34,912 bases of DNA, from NCBI GenBank assembly GCA_014802265.1, contig JAAVCP010000004.1:72109-107020 (forward strand), in the 5' to 3' direction. Position 1 is the stretch's first letter, and the number at the start of each line of letters is the position of its first letter. Made by a program: the position numbers and the translations under genes. Source of the DNA: Bacteroides sp. (lineage in GTDB: Bacteria > Bacteroidota > Bacteroidia > Bacteroidales > Muribaculaceae). The notes under the pieces are model-generated. The model did not search any database. It had not been told where the DNA came from and was given only the letters and a program-made list of their open reading frames with translations. Shown one piece after another: positions 8,118-17,480 of this stretch.

Positions 8118-9494
8118 TTATTTCTTGTCGTCAGAATGTTGCTCTTTCAAAAGCATGTGGTCAGGGGCAAACAGATAGGTGATTATTGCACCTAACAACA
8201 TTACTATTATACTGACCACCAGCACTAACGATGATCCTCCTGCTTTTAGCAGGAAGGGAATAAAGAACACTCCGAGCACTGCACCCATCTTTCCTATTGA
8301 AGCAGCTATGCCTGAACCCTGACCCCTCACTTCAACGGGGAATACCTTGGAAGGCAATACGTAGGTCATCAGGTGAGGCCCTATGTTAAGGAAAAGTTCA
8401 AACAACATGAATGCACCGATGGAAATCCACGCACTCCAGTGGTTACGATAAGCAAACAGCAATACGAGAAGGCTCAACCCACTCATGATGAAGCCCATTG
8501 CCTGCTGACGTGCTCCATTCATTTTGTCGATTAACAGCAAACCGATTATAAAACCGGGAAGGATTATACAAGAAATCCAAAGCGTAATTTCTACTGAGCT
8601 TGCCACATGGGCTATCTGTGAGCCTCCGACCTGAGCATGTTCAAGTCCAAGTGCCATTACCAATATCGGCAGGAAGACTCCGATACCATAGACGCCCAAT
8701 CCCTCGCATGCCCAGGGCACACCTGTGAAAATTACATTTTTCCAGTTTTTGCGTAGGAATGTGCCATAGCTTTCTTTAGCTGTCGGAGCAGCTTGCTTTT
8801 GGGTATCAACCGGGGCTACATTGACAGAGGCTCCAAGGAAGTCATGTACTGCAGTCTCTGCCTCCTGCATCTTACCATGCTCACGGAGCCATTTAGGGCT
8901 TTCCTTAAATCTGATTCTAAGCAGAATCATGATGCCTGAGATGGCAATGATTATCCAAAGAAGTTTGGGCCAATTGTCAGCATTGTGCCAGTCCTTAACG
9001 ATAAAGAAGCATACTGCAGCCACAATTATATTGCCCAGCGCACTTGCGGCTTTTGCCGCACCAACCATGCGGAACACCCATTTTGTCGGCATCAATTCTG
9101 AAATATAATCTGAATCGAGGCTATATTCGCCGCCAATGCCAAATCCCATAAAGAAAAGGGCTATGAGCAGCACCCAGATTGATGGAAAGACCAAGGCAAG
9201 TACCGCTGAGAGGCATATTAATGCCGGGCACAGACGGAAAAACAGCAAGTAGCCATATTTGTCGGATAGTCTTCCCAAGATGGCTGATCCCACCATTATG
9301 CCGATAAGATCCATCGCGCCTACAAGCCCTTGCATTGCTGACGACAATTCCGGATGGGCTATGATTTGATATAAAGGGATAATTACTGATACGAGGGTAG
9401 CAAGCCCCGTGCCTATCAGCTGACCGAGTGATGCCACTGTCACAATTCTTATGTGACGCCACGATAGAGGGGCATTGTCTATAGTGTAACTCAT
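8118..9494 (-). CDS. MFS transporter (sugar/organic-acid porter type)
   Basis: 458 residues with about twelve hydrophobic segments. It carries the MFS motif-A-like GRLSDKYGY in the loop after the second helix, ESPKWLREHGKMQEAE before the central cytoplasmic loop, and PSKVFPVEVRGQGSGIAASIGKMGA in the second half, all typical of the sugar/aromatic-acid porter branch. A hydrophilic loop (about residues 200-240) separates the two six-helix bundles. The substrate cannot be read from sequence. The gene starts 18 bases after the stop of the ion-channel gene on the same strand, so the two are probably co-transcribed. Confidence 0.8.
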   Translation of the reverse strand: MSYTIDNAPLSWRHIRIVTVASLGQLIGTGLATLVSVIIPLYQIIAHPELSSAMQGLVGAMDLIGIMVGSAILGRLSDKYGYLLFFRLCPALICLSAVLALVFPSIWVLLIALFFMGFGIGGEYSLDSDYISELMPTKWVFRMVGAAKAASALGNIIVAAVCFFIVKDWHNADNWPKLLWIIIAISGIMILLRIRFKESPKWLREHGKMQEAETAVHDFLGASVNVAPVDTQKQAAPTAKESYGTFLRKNWKNVIFTGVPWACEGLGVYGIGVFLPILVMALGLEHAQVGGSQIAHVASSVEITLWISCIILPGFIIGLLLIDKMNGARQQAMGFIMSGLSLLVLLFAYRNHWSAWISIGAFMLFELFLNIGPHLMTYVLPSKVFPVEVRGQGSGIAASIGKMGAVLGVFFIPFLLKAGGSSLVLVVSIIVMLLGAIITYLFAPDHMLLKEQHSDDKK

Positions 9495-9512
9495 ATTTAT
9501 TAGTTTTTAATT

Positions 9513-10322
9513 TTAATTACCGTTTGAAGTAGTTGAGGAGGAGTTGGCTGAAACATTGGTTGCATTAGATGATGTAGAATTGCCGGAGTTATTTGAAGTC
9601 GCTGATAATTCAGTGAATTTGGAACCTTCCTGGTTTTTCTTTGTCAGAATATTAGTGACATATACAGTGAATATCGGGAACATCATCATGCCTACAGCTG
9701 CCAACACTACCGAAAGGACACGCCCCACAGGGGTCACTGCCACAATATTAGAGCCGACAGTAGTAGCGTCCATGGCTGCCCACCAGAGAGCATCCTGATA
9801 GTTCTGTACTAAAGGATTGGGTCCATGTTCAAATAAGAAAAAGGCGAGTGAGGCAAAATAGACTGTAAACACCAAAGTGGCAAGATAGGATATGAAAAGT
9901 CCTGTGGCTTTATTATAAGTAAACCAACTTACCACTATTGACATTGCATATCCTCCTCGGATTAACGGTATGTAACGAATACAATAAGTTATCTGCGGAT
10001 CAAAAGTCCAGCCATAGTGGATTATTATGGAGTTATAGGGAATTGATACGAGGAAAAAGAAAAAGTGGGTTTTAAGATATTGCCATTTATTGGGGGAGAG
10101 GAAAAACTCTATGAAGAAATCCAAGAGGAAAAGAACACAAATCCAAAACTGAGCTTTCATGAACTTTGGTTGTGTGTAAAAAGATTCATTATGGAATGTG
10201 TCTATTGAGATAAAAATCACAAGAGATATCGACAGTAGCAATATGATTATGTGTAAAAAAGCATAGATGCCTGTCTTTCTGAGTATCGAGTTAAGACGCG
10301 ATTCTTGATTATTGATAGCCAT
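9513..10322 (-). CDS. putative tetrameric cation channel (voltage-gated-like fold)
   Basis: 269 residues with about six hydrophobic segments (near 20-42, 57-75, 85-105, 118-135, 143-165, 195-220) and a re-entrant pore loop DALWWAAMDATTVGSN (about 177-192). Layout and pore loop resemble K+ channels, but the filter reads TTVGSN where classical K+ channels have TVGYGD, so ion selectivity is uncertain. The segment before S5 has only a few basic residues (R116, R122), so voltage sensing is doubtful. The C-terminus (about residues 240-269) is a Ser/Asn/Thr-rich low-complexity tail. It is upstream of, and likely co-transcribed with, the MFS transporter. The channel fold is well supported, the ion is not. 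Confidence 0.65.
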   Translation of the reverse strand: MAINNQESRLNSILRKTGIYAFLHIIILLLSISLVIFISIDTFHNESFYTQPKFMKAQFWICVLFLLDFFIEFFLSPNKWQYLKTHFFFFLVSIPYNSIIIHYGWTFDPQITYCIRYIPLIRGGYAMSIVVSWFTYNKATGLFISYLATLVFTVYFASLAFFLFEHGPNPLVQNYQDALWWAAMDATTVGSNIVAVTPVGRVLSVVLAAVGMMMFPIFTVYVTNILTKKNQEGSKFTELSATSNNSGNSTSSNATNVSANSSSTTSNGN

Positions 10323-10553
10323 ATATGTATGTTTTTATAGGTTGAAATTAATTTTTATTGTGGAAGGTATGTCGTCTTTACAACGACGGAGGTTTGTTAA
10401 AATAACAATCCAAATTATAAAAATGATTAATCGTGAAGTAAAAATATAATTTTGAAAGTAACCTGAGAGGTAGTTTTTAAACAGACTGCCATAAAAACAC
10501 ACAACGATTGCGTTTTGAAGTCAAAGATTGGGTAATAATTACAAAATATTTTG

Positions 10554-10561
10554 TAAATTTG
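10554..10561 (+). promoter_or_regulatory. -7 box before sbcD
   Basis: TAAATTTG matches TAnnTTTG and lies 45 bases before the sbcD start. A TTG at 10528-10530 could be the -33 element, but the spacer (23) is longer than usual. The rest of the intergenic stretch 10323-10553 shows no feature I can support. Confidence 0.5.
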
Positions 10562-10605
10562 CACATACAACATTGTGAAACACACAATATAGCATAATAT
10601 CGTTT

Positions 10606-11799
10606 ATGAAAATCATTCACACCTCAGATTGGCATATCGGTCACCAACTCTATGGATATGACAGAGTCTGTGATCATCATCTGTTTTTTAATGAGTTGAA
10701 AGAGATATGCAGGGAGGAAACTCCGGATGCAATAGTGGTAAGTGGGGATATATTTGACGTGTCGTCGCCCTCGGCTGCCAGCATGAGAATGTTTACCGAC
10801 TTTATTCTGACACTCCACCGGGAAGTGCCGGAAATGAAGATAGTCATTACCTCCGGCAACCACGACAGCGCATCAAGGATAGATGTCAACCGTAATTTAT
10901 GGCGTGCAGCCGGGATATATGTAATAGGCAGCGTAAAACGTATCAACGGAGAATATGATTTTTCCGATAATATTGTTCAGGTAGGGGAGAAGGGTGTGAT
11001 TCTTGCCGTTCCCTATATTAACCCTGCGTTTATGGGAGGTTATTCCGATGCCGGAGGAGGAGAGAAGGTTTTCTTTGAAAAAGGTGTGGAGTTTCTGAAA
11101 AAAGTAAATGATAAGGATCTTCCGGTGGTGCTTATGGCACACATGACAGTGGCAGGGTGCGACCGCAGGGGGCATAGAGAGGCTCAGATCGGAAAGATTA
11201 ATCAGGTAGACATAAATGTCTTCTCTGATTATTATGACTATGTGGCTTTAGGTCATATTCATAGGTCGCAGAATCTTACTCAAGACGGCAGAGTAAGATA
11301 TTCCGGGTCCCCGCTGGCAATCAGTTTTGATGAAGATTATCCTCACTCGGTCAGTGTGGTGGAGATAGAAAGAGGGCAACCGGTGACGGTGCGTGAAATA
11401 GAGATATTGCAAAAACGCGAGTTGCTTACTTTCCCATCTGAGGGGGTCAATTTTACAAAAGCAATCCGTATGCTCACAAAATTGCCTCCTCATGACGAGG
11501 CATTCATAAGGCTTAACGTCAAAGATGATAAGCCTCTCCCTTCCGATTGTGAGGAACGTGCCACAATGGCAACCTCCGGGAAAGAATGTAAATATTGCAC
11601 TATCAAGTATGAATACACAGGCAATGCGGAGAAGCAGGCGTTGTCTGCTTTATCTTTGGCAGAGTTTGCGGAGATAACAACTGAGCAACTTGCACGCAGA
11701 TATTTTAATAATCGGGGTGTGCCGGATAATATTGCTGACGAATATTTGGAAATGCTCGATGAGATAGAGCGTGAGATATCTGAAGAGATGAGCAGGTAG
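10606..11799 (+). CDS. sbcD: exonuclease subunit SbcD (Mre11-like)
   Basis: 397 residues. SbcD is the Mn2+-dependent nuclease of the SbcCD complex, which cleaves hairpins and trims double-strand ends. The metallophosphoesterase motifs are complete: D8 and H10 in HTSDWHIGH, GDIFD near residue 48, GNHDSASR near residue 85, AHMTVAG near residue 170, and ALGHIHRSQ near residue 212. The C-terminal capping region is ordinary in length. sbcC follows after 33 bases in the same direction, so the pair is an operon. The start ATG matches the conserved N-terminus. Annotation is secure. Confidence 0.95.
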   Translation: MKIIHTSDWHIGHQLYGYDRVCDHHLFFNELKEICREETPDAIVVSGDIFDVSSPSAASMRMFTDFILTLHREVPEMKIVITSGNHDSASRIDVNRNLWRAAGIYVIGSVKRINGEYDFSDNIVQVGEKGVILAVPYINPAFMGGYSDAGGGEKVFFEKGVEFLKKVNDKDLPVVLMAHMTVAGCDRRGHREAQIGKINQVDINVFSDYYDYVALGHIHRSQNLTQDGRVRYSGSPLAISFDEDYPHSVSVVEIERGQPVTVREIEILQKRELLTFPSEGVNFTKAIRMLTKLPPHDEAFIRLNVKDDKPLPSDCEERATMATSGKECKYCTIKYEYTGNAEKQALSALSLAEFAEITTEQLARRYFNNRGVPDNIADEYLEMLDEIEREISEEMSR

Positions 11800-11832
11800 A
11801 ATAACAGTTTAATTAACAGAATTTATTGTGAC

Positions 11833-14640
11833 ATGCAGATAAAGACTTTAGCAATTCAGAATATAGCCTCTCTTGCAGATGCTGTGATTGATTTCGGCGC
11901 AGAACCATTGTCGGAGGCACCTATATTTCTCATTTCCGGAGAGACAGGCGCGGGCAAAAGCACCATACTGGATGCGATTTGTCTTGCATTATATGGCAAC
12001 ACCCCACGTATGTCATCGGTTTCACGTGAGGTGCTGACTCCAGATGCCGAAGAGAAATATAAGCTTTATGCCAATGATAATTCTCAACTGCTCAGACGAG
12101 GCACAGGTTACGGACAGATAGAGCTTACCTTTACGGGGAATGACGGGAAAGATTACCTGTCACGTTGGGCTGTGCAACGCGACTATAAAAAGGCAGGCTA
12201 CAAGCTGCAGCGTGATGCTAAACGATCTCTTGAGGCTCTCGACGGTTCTTATAGCGAAAACAAGATATTCCCTATTGATGCGAAGATAAGAGAATTAGTT
12301 GGCATGGACTTTAACCAGTTTTGCCGCACTGTGATGCTCGCACAAGGTGAGTTTACCAAGTTTCTTAAAAGTAATGGTAAGGAGAAAGCAGAGATTCTTG
12401 AGAAGCTTACCGGTACTGAAATTTATTCCAAGATAGGAAGGAAGATTTCTGAGCGTTATTCTGAAGTGAGAAGATTGTGGGATGAACTTGCCGATAAGGC
12501 TAAAAGTATCCTGATACTGTCTGAGGAGGAATTGAGATCTAAAAGAGAGAAACTCACAGCTGCCTACATACAATTGACTGACCTCCGGTTTCAGCGAGAG
12601 GAGAAAAGCACAAAGCTTAATTGGATAGTTGGCATGGACAAGCTCACTGCAGAAAGGGAGAAAATTAAGAATGAACTTGAAAAATTGCAGGAGGAGGTTT
12701 CTAAGGAGGACTTTTCCTTAAAAAAGCGCCTTATCTCCGATTTCAGACAGACTGAGGGAGTAAGACTTCTAATAAAAGAGGAGAAGACTCTTAAATCACT
12801 TATAGAGAAAAACAATCTGTTGGTTAGCTCTATGAAAGAGGCTTTCAAGGCAGCCTCTTCTGAGGTTGAAATAGCCGAGAAGACATATTCCGAACAGTCA
12901 AAAATTGTGGAAGTGGAAATGAGGCAATATGAGGCTTTTGAGATTGATAAACTCAGCAGTCGCCTTCATGAACTGAACAGTAAGGCTTCAAAATTGAAAG
13001 AAGTAAAATCGACTATAAAGGAACTCAATCTACGGTCTGCCACATTGGCTGAGACAGCATCGGAGATAAAAGACAAATCTGACACTTTGTCGGCATCTCA
13101 GGAGTCTCTGACATCATTGACTAAACCCTTTGAGGAAGCATCTGCCCATCTGAATGCCTGTGATGAGCGGTTAAATAAGGTTGCCATATCTCTTAATGAT
13201 ATGGTAAAGGAGTTGCGCCATAACCTGAAGGCAGGTGACATGTGCCCTGTGTGTGGCAAGGAAGTGGTAGCCAAAATTGAAGATTCCTATTTTGACTCAG
13301 TGCTCGCTCCCTTACGTGATGATAAACGAAACGCTGAACAGACCCTTAATGATATTAAAGCGAAGCAGCTTGCTGAAGAAAAGATTGTCAAGACTATTAA
13401 AGGAGAGCTGACAAAACTTCAGAAGAAACATAATAAAGATAAGCAAGAGATTTCAAGACTGCAGGAGGTGTTAGCTCTGTCTCTGAAAGATGCCGGGATA
13501 GGGGAGATGGTGGATGATAAGGTTGATGACAAGATTGCCAGAGAGTTGTTCTTGCTTGACCATGAAGTCAACTCATGTCGGAAACTACAGAAAGGTGCGG
13601 AAGAGATGGCTGCATCGTTAAAGAAATCGCAGGCTGAGGAGAGAAGGTTGAAGAAGATCTTGGATGCTAAAAAAGATGAAAGGGAGAAAAGTAGCATAAC
13701 TCTTGTCAGGATTGAGACTGATCTGAAAAACAATCAGGAGAGAAGGGAGAATATTATTTCTGAGATTGATACATTTTTTGCTGAGCACTCAGATATCAGC
13801 CATGAGCGGATTGTCGAACTGATGAGCGTAAAGGATGCTGAAATTAAACAGACTGAAAAGTTTACCTCCGAGATAGAATCGGATTTTGTTCGTCAGAAAG
13901 GTGCCTTAAATCAGCTTGAGACTCAGATAGCCGCGCATCAGGAGATGCGGCCCGCAATGGAGGAGGCTGACACTCCGGAGACGTTGCAGGCAGCCCTCAA
14001 AGATTCTGATGATGTTATACAGCACATCAATCGCGAGGTGGGACAAATTGAGGAGCAACTGACAAATGATGAGAAAGAGAGGGAACGTCTGAGTGTGGTT
14101 CTTGATGAAAGAGAAAAGATCAGGAAGAGTATGGAAAACTGGGAAGGACTAAATAAATTGCTTGGTGATACCAACGGTGTCAAGTTCCGCAGTGTGGCAC
14201 AGAGCTTTATTCTTCGTAATCTTCTTGACAATGCCAACAGGTATATGAAATGTTTTACTGACCGATACACTCTTACATGTAATCCCGGTTCACTGGTGAT
14301 ATTAGTTGCAGACAGTTTCAAGCCTGAAGAGTCGCAGCCGGCAAGCATTCTGTCGGGTGGTGAGAGTTTCATGGCATCGTTGTCACTTGCATTAGGGTTG
14401 TCCGGGCTTAAAGGGGGAGGAATGGGAGTAGACATTATTTTTATTGACGAAGGTTTCGGGTCATTATCATCTGAATATTTAGGCAATGTGATGGATACTC
14501 TTGAAAAACTGCACCAGATAGGTGGCAGAAGAGTCGGCTTGATAAGCCATGTGACTGAGATGAAGGAACGTATACCGGTTCAGATACAGGTGCAGCGTGA
14601 ATCGCCGGCACTTAGTCGTGTAGAAGTCTGCATGCGATAA
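11833..14640 (+). CDS. sbcC: exonuclease subunit SbcC (Rad50-like ATPase)
   Basis: 935 residues. SbcC is the SMC-like ATPase partner of SbcD. Walker A GETGAGKST lies at residues 36-44, a Q-loop (MLAQGEF) near residue 178, long Lys/Glu-rich coiled coils flank the zinc hook C471-PV-C474, the ABC signature LSGGES is at 840-845, and Walker B DIIFIDEGFGS is near 867-877, followed by the His-switch region (LISHVTEM). It is somewhat shorter than the E. coli protein (about 1050), as in many Bacteroidetes. A strong bidirectional terminator follows at 14661-14692. Confidence 0.94.
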   Translation: MQIKTLAIQNIASLADAVIDFGAEPLSEAPIFLISGETGAGKSTILDAICLALYGNTPRMSSVSREVLTPDAEEKYKLYANDNSQLLRRGTGYGQIELTFTGNDGKDYLSRWAVQRDYKKAGYKLQRDAKRSLEALDGSYSENKIFPIDAKIRELVGMDFNQFCRTVMLAQGEFTKFLKSNGKEKAEILEKLTGTEIYSKIGRKISERYSEVRRLWDELADKAKSILILSEEELRSKREKLTAAYIQLTDLRFQREEKSTKLNWIVGMDKLTAEREKIKNELEKLQEEVSKEDFSLKKRLISDFRQTEGVRLLIKEEKTLKSLIEKNNLLVSSMKEAFKAASSEVEIAEKTYSEQSKIVEVEMRQYEAFEIDKLSSRLHELNSKASKLKEVKSTIKELNLRSATLAETASEIKDKSDTLSASQESLTSLTKPFEEASAHLNACDERLNKVAISLNDMVKELRHNLKAGDMCPVCGKEVVAKIEDSYFDSVLAPLRDDKRNAEQTLNDIKAKQLAEEKIVKTIKGELTKLQKKHNKDKQEISRLQEVLALSLKDAGIGEMVDDKVDDKIARELFLLDHEVNSCRKLQKGAEEMAASLKKSQAEERRLKKILDAKKDEREKSSITLVRIETDLKNNQERRENIISEIDTFFAEHSDISHERIVELMSVKDAEIKQTEKFTSEIESDFVRQKGALNQLETQIAAHQEMRPAMEEADTPETLQAALKDSDDVIQHINREVGQIEEQLTNDEKERERLSVVLDEREKIRKSMENWEGLNKLLGDTNGVKFRSVAQSFILRNLLDNANRYMKCFTDRYTLTCNPGSLVILVADSFKPEESQPASILSGGESFMASLSLALGLSGLKGGGMGVDIIFIDEGFGSLSSEYLGNVMDTLEKLHQIGGRRVGLISHVTEMKERIPVQIQVQRESPALSRVEVCMR

Positions 14641-14660
14641 GGTGGACAGACAGTTAAAAT

Positions 14661-14692
14661 AAAAAAGCGATTCTTTTTTGAATCGCTTTTTT
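14661..14692. terminator. bidirectional terminator between sbcC and the tRNA cluster
   Basis: Perfect 13-bp stem (14661-14673 with 14680-14692) with an A6 start, T6 loop and T6 end. It gives a T-tract on both strands, so it can end sbcC (+) and the tRNA transcript (-). Confidence 0.85.
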
Positions 14693-14782
14693 AGTGTCCA
14701 AGATGAGACTCGAACTCACACAGCCTACCGGCCACTACCCCCTCAAAGTAGCGCGTCTACCAATTCCGCCACCTGGACATTT
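14680..14782 (-). repeat. direct repeat unit 1 (tRNA-Leu with flanks)
   Basis: About 103 bases nearly identical to 14955-15057. The unit covers the right arm of the terminator stem, the tRNA-Leu gene and three bases beyond it, which suggests duplication of tRNA-Leu together with part of its terminator. Confidence 0.75.
14695..14778 (-). tRNA. tRNA-Leu(GAG)
   Basis: 84 bases, no encoded CCA. Acceptor stem GTCCAGG/CTTGGAC, discriminator A, D-loop AATTGGTAGA, anticodon arm CTACT-TTGAGGG-GGTAG with anticodon GAG, long variable arm as expected for leucine, T-arm with GTTCGAG. Identical in sequence to the copies at 14970 and 23282. Confidence 0.95.
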
Positions 14783-14794
14783 ATTGAGAGTTGG

Positions 14795-14867
<73 letters not shown>

Positions 14868-14902
14868 AAGTTTTAATTAGGAGATAACTCCTTTTTGCGA
14901 TG

Positions 14903-14934
14903 CAAAGTTAATTCAAATTTTTCATTCCACCAAA
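14903..14934 (-). promoter_or_regulatory. tRNA-Gly/tRNA-Leu promoter
   Basis: On the minus strand TTTG (14934-14931), a 20-base spacer, then TAACTTTG (14910-14903). Exact consensus, 36 bases before the tRNA-Gly 5' end. Confidence 0.8.
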
Positions 14935-14954
14935 TTTTAGTGTCCTTTTTATTT

Positions 14955-15057
14955 GAATTGCTTTTTTAGTGTCCAAGATGAGACTCGAACTCACACAGCC
15001 TACCGGCCACTACCCCCTCAAAGTAGCGCGTCTACCAATTCCGCCACCTGGACATTT
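14955..15057 (-). repeat. direct repeat unit 2 (tRNA-Leu with flanks)
   Basis: Second copy of the unit at 14680-14782. The terminator half-stem here has one change and lacks its complementary arm, so it is a passenger of the duplication. Confidence 0.7.
14970..15053 (-). tRNA. tRNA-Leu(GAG)
   Basis: Same 84-base sequence and folding as the copy at 14695-14778, with anticodon GAG and no encoded CCA. It has its own consensus promoter at 15085-15116. Confidence 0.95.
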
Positions 15058-15084
15058 GCAAATATCATTTCCTTATTTGCGCTG

Positions 15085-15116
15085 CAAAATTACAACAAAT
15101 TCAGTTATCATGCAAA
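15085..15116 (-). promoter_or_regulatory. tRNA-Leu promoter
   Basis: On the minus strand TTTG (15116-15113), a 20-base spacer, then TAATTTTG (15092-15085). Exact consensus, 32 bases before the tRNA-Leu 5' end. Confidence 0.8.
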
Positions 15117-15189
15117 TCTTTCAAAGTTTTTTTATTTTTTAGGCTATTCAAAAATTCCAATAAGAATTGCAATGGTATTTTCGATGCGT

Positions 15190-15842
15190 TAGCCACCATA
15201 TTTTTCTCTCGCCCGGTGGAAGATAGTTATGCTGCAACATAAAAAGAGCGGAAAAGAGATATGTGAGACTATAAATATCTCTGAGTCCACGCTCTGCATG
15301 GAATTGAAGCGCAATGGCAGTCAACGCGACTGTCACTGTAGACAAGCGTAGGTAAAAGCTGATGACAGGAAGCGCGGATTGCAGAATTACAGGAAGCCGG
15401 GCATTGAATTGCGTAGGTTTATCCGCGTGAAGTGGAACACCCTTTGTCCTTGCCAGGAAATTTCCGAAAGGCAATGATTTCAAGGTGCTCGCCAAGGCTG
15501 TGATTGCAATGCTTTTGCCGTATATTGACAGAATCAGCTCCATAACAACGGACAATGGCTCTGAATTTACCGACCTTCTCGTGATTGCAAAGCGATTGAG
15601 ACTCAAGATTTTCTTTGCCAATCCTTATTCCTCCCGGGGAGTGGGTTGCATTGAATACTATAACACGCTCAATATATTCAGAGGGAACCGCCTTTGATAA
15701 TATCTCACACCAGATGCTGACCGAGATTGTGATTAAAATTAACAGCAGAGCGAGGCAGAAACTTGATTTTCCATCTCGGTCATTGAATTTTTCAAATATA
15801 TGGCTTAATTTTGCACTTGCAGTTAGAATCTACGATTTATAA
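15190..15842 (+). pseudogene. IS30-family transposase remnant
   Basis: Conceptual translation in several frames recovers pieces of an IS30-family transposase. An N-terminal helix-turn-helix piece (MLQHKKSGKEICETINISES...ELKRN) ends at a TAG at 15349-15351. A shifted basic segment follows (about 15355-15475), then a jump into another frame carrying SSITTDNGSEFTDLL, the second DDE aspartate block, from 15485. A last shifted piece around GTAFDNISHQMLTEIV ends at 15842. The region with the first catalytic aspartate is missing, so there is an internal deletion near 15470 as well as frameshifts. No terminal inverted repeats were found. The element is dead and old. Confidence 0.75.
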
Positions 15843-15869
15843 ATATCTTTGAATAATTCAGATAGAATA

Positions 15870-16964
15870 TCAATTACTATTTAAATGTTTGTCAAGCCAA
15901 ATATACGCCTGTTCTTTAACTCCTGACGGAAAGCAATGACGACCTCCGTTCTCTTCAAATAAAATAGTCTCAATATCTGTTCCTCCATTTTTTAGATATG
16001 TACTCTTGAATAATTCCAACACTTCAGCAAAATTTTTATCGTGTGGATCTGGTGCTCCATCACCCCATTGATGAGCACCTTCTGATATAAACAGGGCACG
16101 AGGCGCGATACCCGCCACGTAGTCATGAGTATTGACTCCGTACTTCACGCTTCCTGGCAAAGCTAAGGATGAAGGAACTGTCCCAGGACGATTATAATTG
16201 TAATAATCGTTGATTTCTGACATTCCACAATTTGCGACAGCTGCTTTAATCCGGGGTTCAAAGAAAAGACAATAAGAAAGTACATTCGCTCCTGCTGAAT
16301 GTCCTATTGCCCCAACATTATTCATATCAACCTCGGGTAATGTGGCAAGGACATCCACGGCACGAGAGAAATCGTATGCCTCTTTTCCCCATGTATTACG
16401 TCCTTCGCTTAATAATACTCCTATTCGCTTTTCCTGAGTAAAGAAATCTCGTTCATAATCATTTTCCGAAAGATCGCCCCAATCCTGACACGTCTTTCGG
16501 CGGTCAGCGTGATAAAAACGGTCAGGACAAATCACTACATAGCCTCGCTCAAAGAGTTCCTTACCATAATACATAGTGCTATCGCCCATAAGACCTGCTG
16601 GCTCAGACTTCCCGATATGATAGTAAACATCATCTTGGTGCATGGCTACAATAGCCGGAGCCTTCTCACCTTTAGAAAGCTTTGGAATAAAGAGATATGC
16701 ACTACCCCAATCATCAGGAGTAGCAAGGACAGGGTTACCAGACTCTATAAAATAACGAATCTTATAACGTCTTCCACCCTCTAATTGCGTGCTTTCCAAA
16801 GTATCGATTAACAGAGGTTTCCTTTCAGGCATTTCACCTAAAAGTAATTTTAAGGTAACATCGTCAGGAGAGGTGTGCTTTGTGTCCTCGCTTAAAATAG
16901 TCTGTGCAATAGAAGCTAAAGCAAGCATAACACACAACAAAAATGAAAGCATTCGAGGTGTCAT
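15870..16964 (-). CDS. exported alpha/beta hydrolase (dienelactone-hydrolase/acetyl-esterase-like)
   Basis: 364 residues with an N-terminal signal peptide (hydrophobic core at about 6-20). The alpha/beta-hydrolase core runs from about residue 85. The nucleophile elbow GHSAG puts the serine at 223, a likely acid is the Asp in APDPHDKNF (about 300-307), and the likely histidine is in GGRHCFPSG near 343. The loop AMHQDDVYYHIGK and the CPDRFYHADRRK segment resemble esterases of the abhydrolase-7/acetyl-xylan-esterase-like group, but the substrate is not determined. It starts 10 bases after the lipoprotein gene 16975-17430, so the two form an operon behind the structured leader at 17481-17657. Confidence 0.75.
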   Translation of the reverse strand: MTPRMLSFLLCVMLALASIAQTILSEDTKHTSPDDVTLKLLLGEMPERKPLLIDTLESTQLEGGRRYKIRYFIESGNPVLATPDDWGSAYLFIPKLSKGEKAPAIVAMHQDDVYYHIGKSEPAGLMGDSTMYYGKELFERGYVVICPDRFYHADRRKTCQDWGDLSENDYERDFFTQEKRIGVLLSEGRNTWGKEAYDFSRAVDVLATLPEVDMNNVGAIGHSAGANVLSYCLFFEPRIKAAVANCGMSEINDYYNYNRPGTVPSSLALPGSVKYGVNTHDYVAGIAPRALFISEGAHQWGDGAPDPHDKNFAEVLELFKSTYLKNGGTDIETILFEENGGRHCFPSGVKEQAYIWLDKHLNSN

Positions 16965-16974
16965 TTTATATAAG

Positions 16975-17430
16975 TTATTTGTTAAATGTTTCTGAAATTT
17001 GTTTAGCTACTCGTTTGATTGCTCCCTTTAGGTCTCCGGCTTGATCAAAACCTAATCCATAAGCGCCTCTACATGATGCCACAGGACGACCCGATCTATA
17101 ATCAATGAAGTTAACCGTTACTATAGCCTCATCGTCATTTTGTTGAATACCATATTTAACAAGCAACAATTGGGCTTGTTGTTGTGGAGTTAGTTCATAA
17201 ATTCTTAAATCGCTAACTAATTCTAATTTAGAAGTCTCGATAGCATCAAATAAATGAATCTCATACTCCATAAGTTCAGCCGGAATATGGTATGTTTCAT
17301 TATTTATTACTGAGGCATATCTATAATTTGACAAATTTATATTGTTTGATACTGTTGTTTTTGATGTTGTACAAGCCACAAAGACAAATAACATCATAAA
17401 AATCATTAGATTACGTAAGAGTCTCTTCAT
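16975..17430 (-). CDS. hypothetical lipoprotein
   Basis: About 151 residues from the ATG at 17430, chosen because it gives a standard lipoprotein signal: basic MKRLLRN, hydrophobic core, lipobox VFVAC. An upstream in-frame start at 17493 would put non-signal sequence in front of this and lies in the conserved leader. The mature part is mixed alpha/beta with the segment VTVNFIDYRSGRPVASCRGAYG and a helical end. I do not recognise a named family. It shares an operon with the downstream hydrolase, so both products are exported. Confidence 0.65.
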   Translation of the reverse strand: MKRLLRNLMIFMMLFVFVACTTSKTTVSNNINLSNYRYASVINNETYHIPAELMEYEIHLFDAIETSKLELVSDLRIYELTPQQQAQLLLVKYGIQQNDDEAIVTVNFIDYRSGRPVASCRGAYGLGFDQAGDLKGAIKRVAKQISETFNK

Positions 17431-17480
17431 ATAACACATATTAAAACCATGGCTCTTAGGAAAAATGATTGATATTAAGA

